From: an uncultured Clostridium sp.
GTDB lineage: Bacteria; Bacillota; Clostridia; TANB77; CAG-508
NCBI GenBank assembly: GCA_945937855.1
Contig: CAMEUC010000073.1
Location: 1 to 7,019 of the forward strand
Length of the DNA stretch: 7,019 bases
Direction of reading: 5' to 3'
Within the stretch, counting starts at the first letter, position 1, and each line of letters begins with the position of its first letter. The notes under the pieces were generated by a model that saw only the letters and a program-made list of their open reading frames with translations, was not told the origin of the DNA and did not search any database. Both the position numbers and the translations under genes were made by a program. Positions 4,459 to 7,019 of the stretch are shown here, piece by piece.

Positions 4459-6261
4459 ATGAAAAATGGATTAAAAACATTAGCCATGTGGCTAATAATA
4501 GGTATAATATTTATAGTAGTAGTTTCTGCAGTAATGGAAAACTCAGAGACAAAAATGGACTATTCAGATTTGCTAGTGGCAATGGGAAATGGAACAGTAG
4601 AAGAAATAGAGTTGAATTCTGAAGGAAGTAAGGCATATGTCACTTTAAAAAACTCGAATTTAGAAAAAGAAGTTAACATTCCAAGCTTAGATAGCTTTAT
4701 GAATGAAGTAAATGAATATTTAGTAGCAGGAAATATTACTTTAAAACAAGCTTCAGAATCTATTTTTATAACAATATTAAGCTTATTATCACCATTTGCT
4801 ATAGCCATAGTATTTTTACTATTTTGGGCTTTATTTATGAATAATCCACAAAGTGGTGGAAATAAAACAATGTCATTTGGTAAAAGTAGAGCTAGAATGA
4901 TGGGGACTACAGATAAAACAAAAATAACGTTCAAAGATGTTGCAGGTGTAGATGAAGAAAAAGAAGAATTACAAGAAATTGTAGAGTTTTTAAAATCTCC
5001 AAAGAAATTTACTGATATGGGAGCAAGAATTCCAAAAGGTGTTTTACTTGTAGGACACCCAGGGACAGGTAAAACATTACTTGCAAAAGCAGTAGCAGGA
5101 GAAGCAGGAGTACCATTTTTTATAATAAGTGGTTCAGACTTTGTTGAAATGTTTGTTGGTGTTGGTGCTTCAAGAGTAAGAGACTTATTTGAACAAGCAA
5201 AGAAAAATGCACCATGTATAATTTTTATAGATGAAATTGATGCAGTTGGACGCCAAAGAGGAGCAGGACTTGGTGGAGGACATGATGAAAGAGAACAAAC
5301 ATTAAATCAATTATTAGTTGAAATGGACGGATTTGGAACAAACGAAGGTGTTATAGTACTTGCTGCAACAAATAGACCAGATGTATTAGATAAAGCATTA
5401 TTAAGACCGGGAAGATTTGATAGACAAATAGTGGTTCCAGCACCAGATGTAAGAGCAAGAGAAGAAATATTAGAAGTACATGCTAGAAAGAAAAGATTAG
5501 CAGATGATGTAGATTTAAAAATAATTGCTAAAAACACAGCTGGTTTTGCAGGAGCAGACCTAGAAAATGTATTAAATGAAGCAGCATTACTTGCAGCCAG
5601 AAGAGATAAACACGAAATAGGAATGCAAGAAGTAGAAGATGCAATGATAAAAGTAACAATGGGACCAGAGAAGAAGAGTAGAGTAAGAAGTGATAAAGAG
5701 AATAAATTAACAGCTTACCATGAAGCAGGTCATGCAGTAGTAAGTAAATTCTTACCAACACAAGATACAGTACATGAAATATCAATTATTCCAAGAGGAA
5801 TGGCTGGTGGATATACAATGTATAGACCAGAGGAAGACAAAAATTATATGGCAAAATCTGAAATGGAAGAGTCTATAGTTTCATTACTAGGAGGTAGAGT
5901 TGCAGAAAGCTTAGTATTAGGAGATATTTCAACAGGAGCAAGTAATGATATAGAAAGAGCAACAAAAATTGCAAGAGACATGGTAACCAAATATGGTATG
6001 AGTGATGCTCTTGGAACAATAACATTTGGATCGGGTCAAGAAGAAGTATTCTTAGGAAGAGACTTTACACAAACAAGAAACTTCAGTGAAGAAACAGCAG
6101 CAAAAATAGATATAGAAGTGAAATCAATAATAGACAAAGCATATGTTACTGCAAAAGAAATACTATCAAACAACATAGATAAATTACACGCAGTAGCTGG
6201 TGTACTATTAGAAAAAGAAAAAATAAGCGGAGAAGAATTTGCTAAGATATTTGAAGAATAA
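4459..6261 (+). CDS. ftsH: ATP-dependent zinc metalloprotease FtsH
   Basis: FtsH is a hexameric AAA+ protease anchored in the cytoplasmic membrane that extracts and degrades misfolded membrane proteins and some regulators. Two membrane helices (about 8-25 and 102-127) enclose an outside domain of about 75 residues. The AAA+ module has Walker A GHPGTGKT (199-206), Walker B IIFIDEIDAV (254-263), the pore motif FVGVGAS (232-238), and the second region of homology ATNRPDVLDKALLRPGRFDR (303-322). The peptidase domain has the zinc motif HEAGH (421-425), with D497 in STGASNDIERAT as the third ligand. At 600 residues it ends soon after the peptidase domain, without a long tail. One oddity is histidine at the second Walker A position, where proline is usual. 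AAGGAG (4440-4445) lies 13 bases before the ATG, a long spacing, with further purines (AAGAG) nearer. It follows tilS by 40 bases. The hpt gene often found between them is absent. Confidence 0.98.
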   Translation: MKNGLKTLAMWLIIGIIFIVVVSAVMENSETKMDYSDLLVAMGNGTVEEIELNSEGSKAYVTLKNSNLEKEVNIPSLDSFMNEVNEYLVAGNITLKQASESIFITILSLLSPFAIAIVFLLFWALFMNNPQSGGNKTMSFGKSRARMMGTTDKTKITFKDVAGVDEEKEELQEIVEFLKSPKKFTDMGARIPKGVLLVGHPGTGKTLLAKAVAGEAGVPFFIISGSDFVEMFVGVGASRVRDLFEQAKKNAPCIIFIDEIDAVGRQRGAGLGGGHDEREQTLNQLLVEMDGFGTNEGVIVLAATNRPDVLDKALLRPGRFDRQIVVPAPDVRAREEILEVHARKKRLADDVDLKIIAKNTAGFAGADLENVLNEAALLAARRDKHEIGMQEVEDAMIKVTMGPEKKSRVRSDKENKLTAYHEAGHAVVSKFLPTQDTVHEISIIPRGMAGGYTMYRPEEDKNYMAKSEMEESIVSLLGGRVAESLVLGDISTGASNDIERATKIARDMVTKYGMSDALGTITFGSGQEEVFLGRDFTQTRNFSEETAAKIDIEVKSIIDKAYVTAKEILSNNIDKLHAVAGVLLEKEKISGEEFAKIFEE

Positions 6262-6266
6262 TAATA

Positions 6267-6312
6267 AAAGGCGATTGATTTATAAATCAATTGCCTTTAG
6301 TTTTATTTTTCT
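6267..6312. terminator. Bidirectional terminator between ftsH and the Lon-family gene
   Basis: Bases 6267-6280 and 6285-6298 form a 14-base-pair stem with one G-U pair and a TATA loop. Its core, 6274-6291, is an 18-base perfect palindrome. Downstream on the plus strand follows AGTTTTATTTTT. On the minus strand the stem is followed by TATTATT and adjacent T-rich sequence. It lies five bases after the ftsH stop and just beyond the stop of the convergent gene, so it serves both. Confidence 0.88.
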
Positions 6313-7019
6313 TTCCCATTTTCATAATATTTCTTTAATTTTTCATATGCTAGGTAATTTATTGTACCAGCAGGGAATTTTCCATTTGCATTTTTCTTTC
6401 CGGCAGGAACCCCTGTTAATATTTCTATTCCTTCATCAATTGTAGAAACAGCATATATATGGAATTTACCTTCTTTTACAGCATTTATTATTTCATCTGA
6501 TAAATGCAAATTTTTCACATTTTGAATTGGAATTATAACACCTTGTTCATAGTTTAATCCTTTTGTTTTACAAGTATTGTAAAAACCTTCTATTTTTTCA
6601 TTTACTCCACCTATTGGTTGAATGAATCCTTTTTGATTTACAGATCCAGTTACAGCAATGGATTGGTTAATTGGTATTCCAGAAAGGCTAGATAGTATTG
6701 CATAAGCCTCTGTACTAGAAGCACTGTCGCCATCTACACCATTGTATAATTGTTCAAAACATAAACTTGCTGTAAGTGAAAGAGGGAAGTCTTGCGCAAA
6801 TTTTTCACCTAAATATCCAGAAAGTATTAAAACTCCCTTAGAATGTGAAGGACCAGAAATTTCTACTTCTCTTTCTATATTTACAATTCCTGTTTTTCCC
6901 ATATAAGTATTAGCAGTAATTCTTGAAGGCTTTCCAAAAGTATAATCTCCAATAGTCATAACAGTTAATCCATTTATAACACCAACCTCATAGCCGTCTG
7001 TATTAATAAGTAATGTATT
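6303..7019 (-). CDS. Lon-family ATP-dependent protease, C-terminal part (partial)
   Basis: The reading frame runs on past the window end with no upstream stop, so only the last 238 residues are seen and the ATG at 6959 is internal. What is visible is a Lon-type serine peptidase domain of the LonB-like group, which normally follows an AAA+ ATPase part. Read from the window edge, DGYEVGVINGL is followed by GDYTFGKPSRITA, EREVEISGPSHSKGVLILSGYL and GDSASSTEAYAILSSLSG. The first serine of GDSASS is the expected nucleophile. Next come VTGSVNQKGFIQPIGGVNEK, whose final lysine completes the Ser-Lys dyad, and a C-terminal region ending EKLKKYYENGKEK. The protein is expected to degrade cytoplasmic substrates using ATP. 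It converges on ftsH and shares its terminator. Lon-like genes of this group are often found near rplI-dnaB in Clostridia. A precise subfamily name needs the missing N-terminal part. Confidence 0.92.
   Translation of the reverse strand, partial: NTLLINTDGYEVGVINGLTVMTIGDYTFGKPSRITANTYMGKTGIVNIEREVEISGPSHSKGVLILSGYLGEKFAQDFPLSLTASLCFEQLYNGVDGDSASSTEAYAILSSLSGIPINQSIAVTGSVNQKGFIQPIGGVNEKIEGFYNTCKTKGLNYEQGVIIPIQNVKNLHLSDEIINAVKEGKFHIYAVSTIDEGIEILTGVPAGKKNANGKFPAGTINYLAYEKLKKYYENGKEK

Noticed and set aside
6303..6959. A complete 218-codon Lon-like gene starting at 6959
   Set aside because: The frame remains open to the window edge, and the upstream 20 codons (with DGYEVGVINGL) match the family, so the gene is cut by the window.

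Overview
The window is a low-GC bacterial chromosome segment, most likely from an uncultured member of the Clostridia (Firmicutes/Bacillota). The reasons are strongly A/T-biased codons (for example 14 of 60 G+C at 1681-1740), AGGAGG-type ribosome binding sites, sigma-A-type promoters with TGn-extended -10 elements, and a housekeeping gene set (rplI, dnaB, tilS, ftsH) that is typically clustered in this group. The species cannot be named from the sequence.

Layout. At 117-617 (+) lies trmL, a SPOUT tRNA wobble 2'-O-methyltransferase with its own promoter. rplI (704-1150, +, ribosomal protein L9) and dnaB (1198-2529, +, replicative helicase) follow and probably share the promoter in front of rplI. 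From 2529 to about 3226 the plus-strand genes are interrupted by two short minus-strand genes (72 and 68 codons) that I do not recognise. Each has its own promoter, strong Shine-Dalgarno sequence and hairpin terminator, and both are visibly richer in G+C than their neighbours. tilS (3285-4418, +) is read divergently from the 68-codon gene and appears to lack the usual TilS C-terminal domain. ftsH (4459-6261, +) encodes a complete membrane AAA+ protease. A bidirectional terminator separates it from the convergent 3' part of a Lon-family protease gene (6303 to beyond the window end, -).

How the genes fit together. trmL and tilS both act on tRNA anticodon wobble positions. rplI and dnaB are core translation and replication genes, and ftsH and the Lon-like protease are ATP-dependent proteases. 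These are ordinary housekeeping functions. The hpt gene often found between tilS and ftsH in Firmicutes is absent, which may be linked to the shortened tilS 3' end.

The unusual parts are the two autonomous mini-genes between dnaB and tilS with their perfect hairpins and palindrome, two small G+C-rich decayed palindromes (one between rplI and dnaB, one in frame inside tilS) that look like copies of an interspersed element family, and the altered 3' end of tilS. I saw no CRISPR array, tRNA, rRNA, insertion sequence or integrase. No stretch longer than 300 bases is without a gene.
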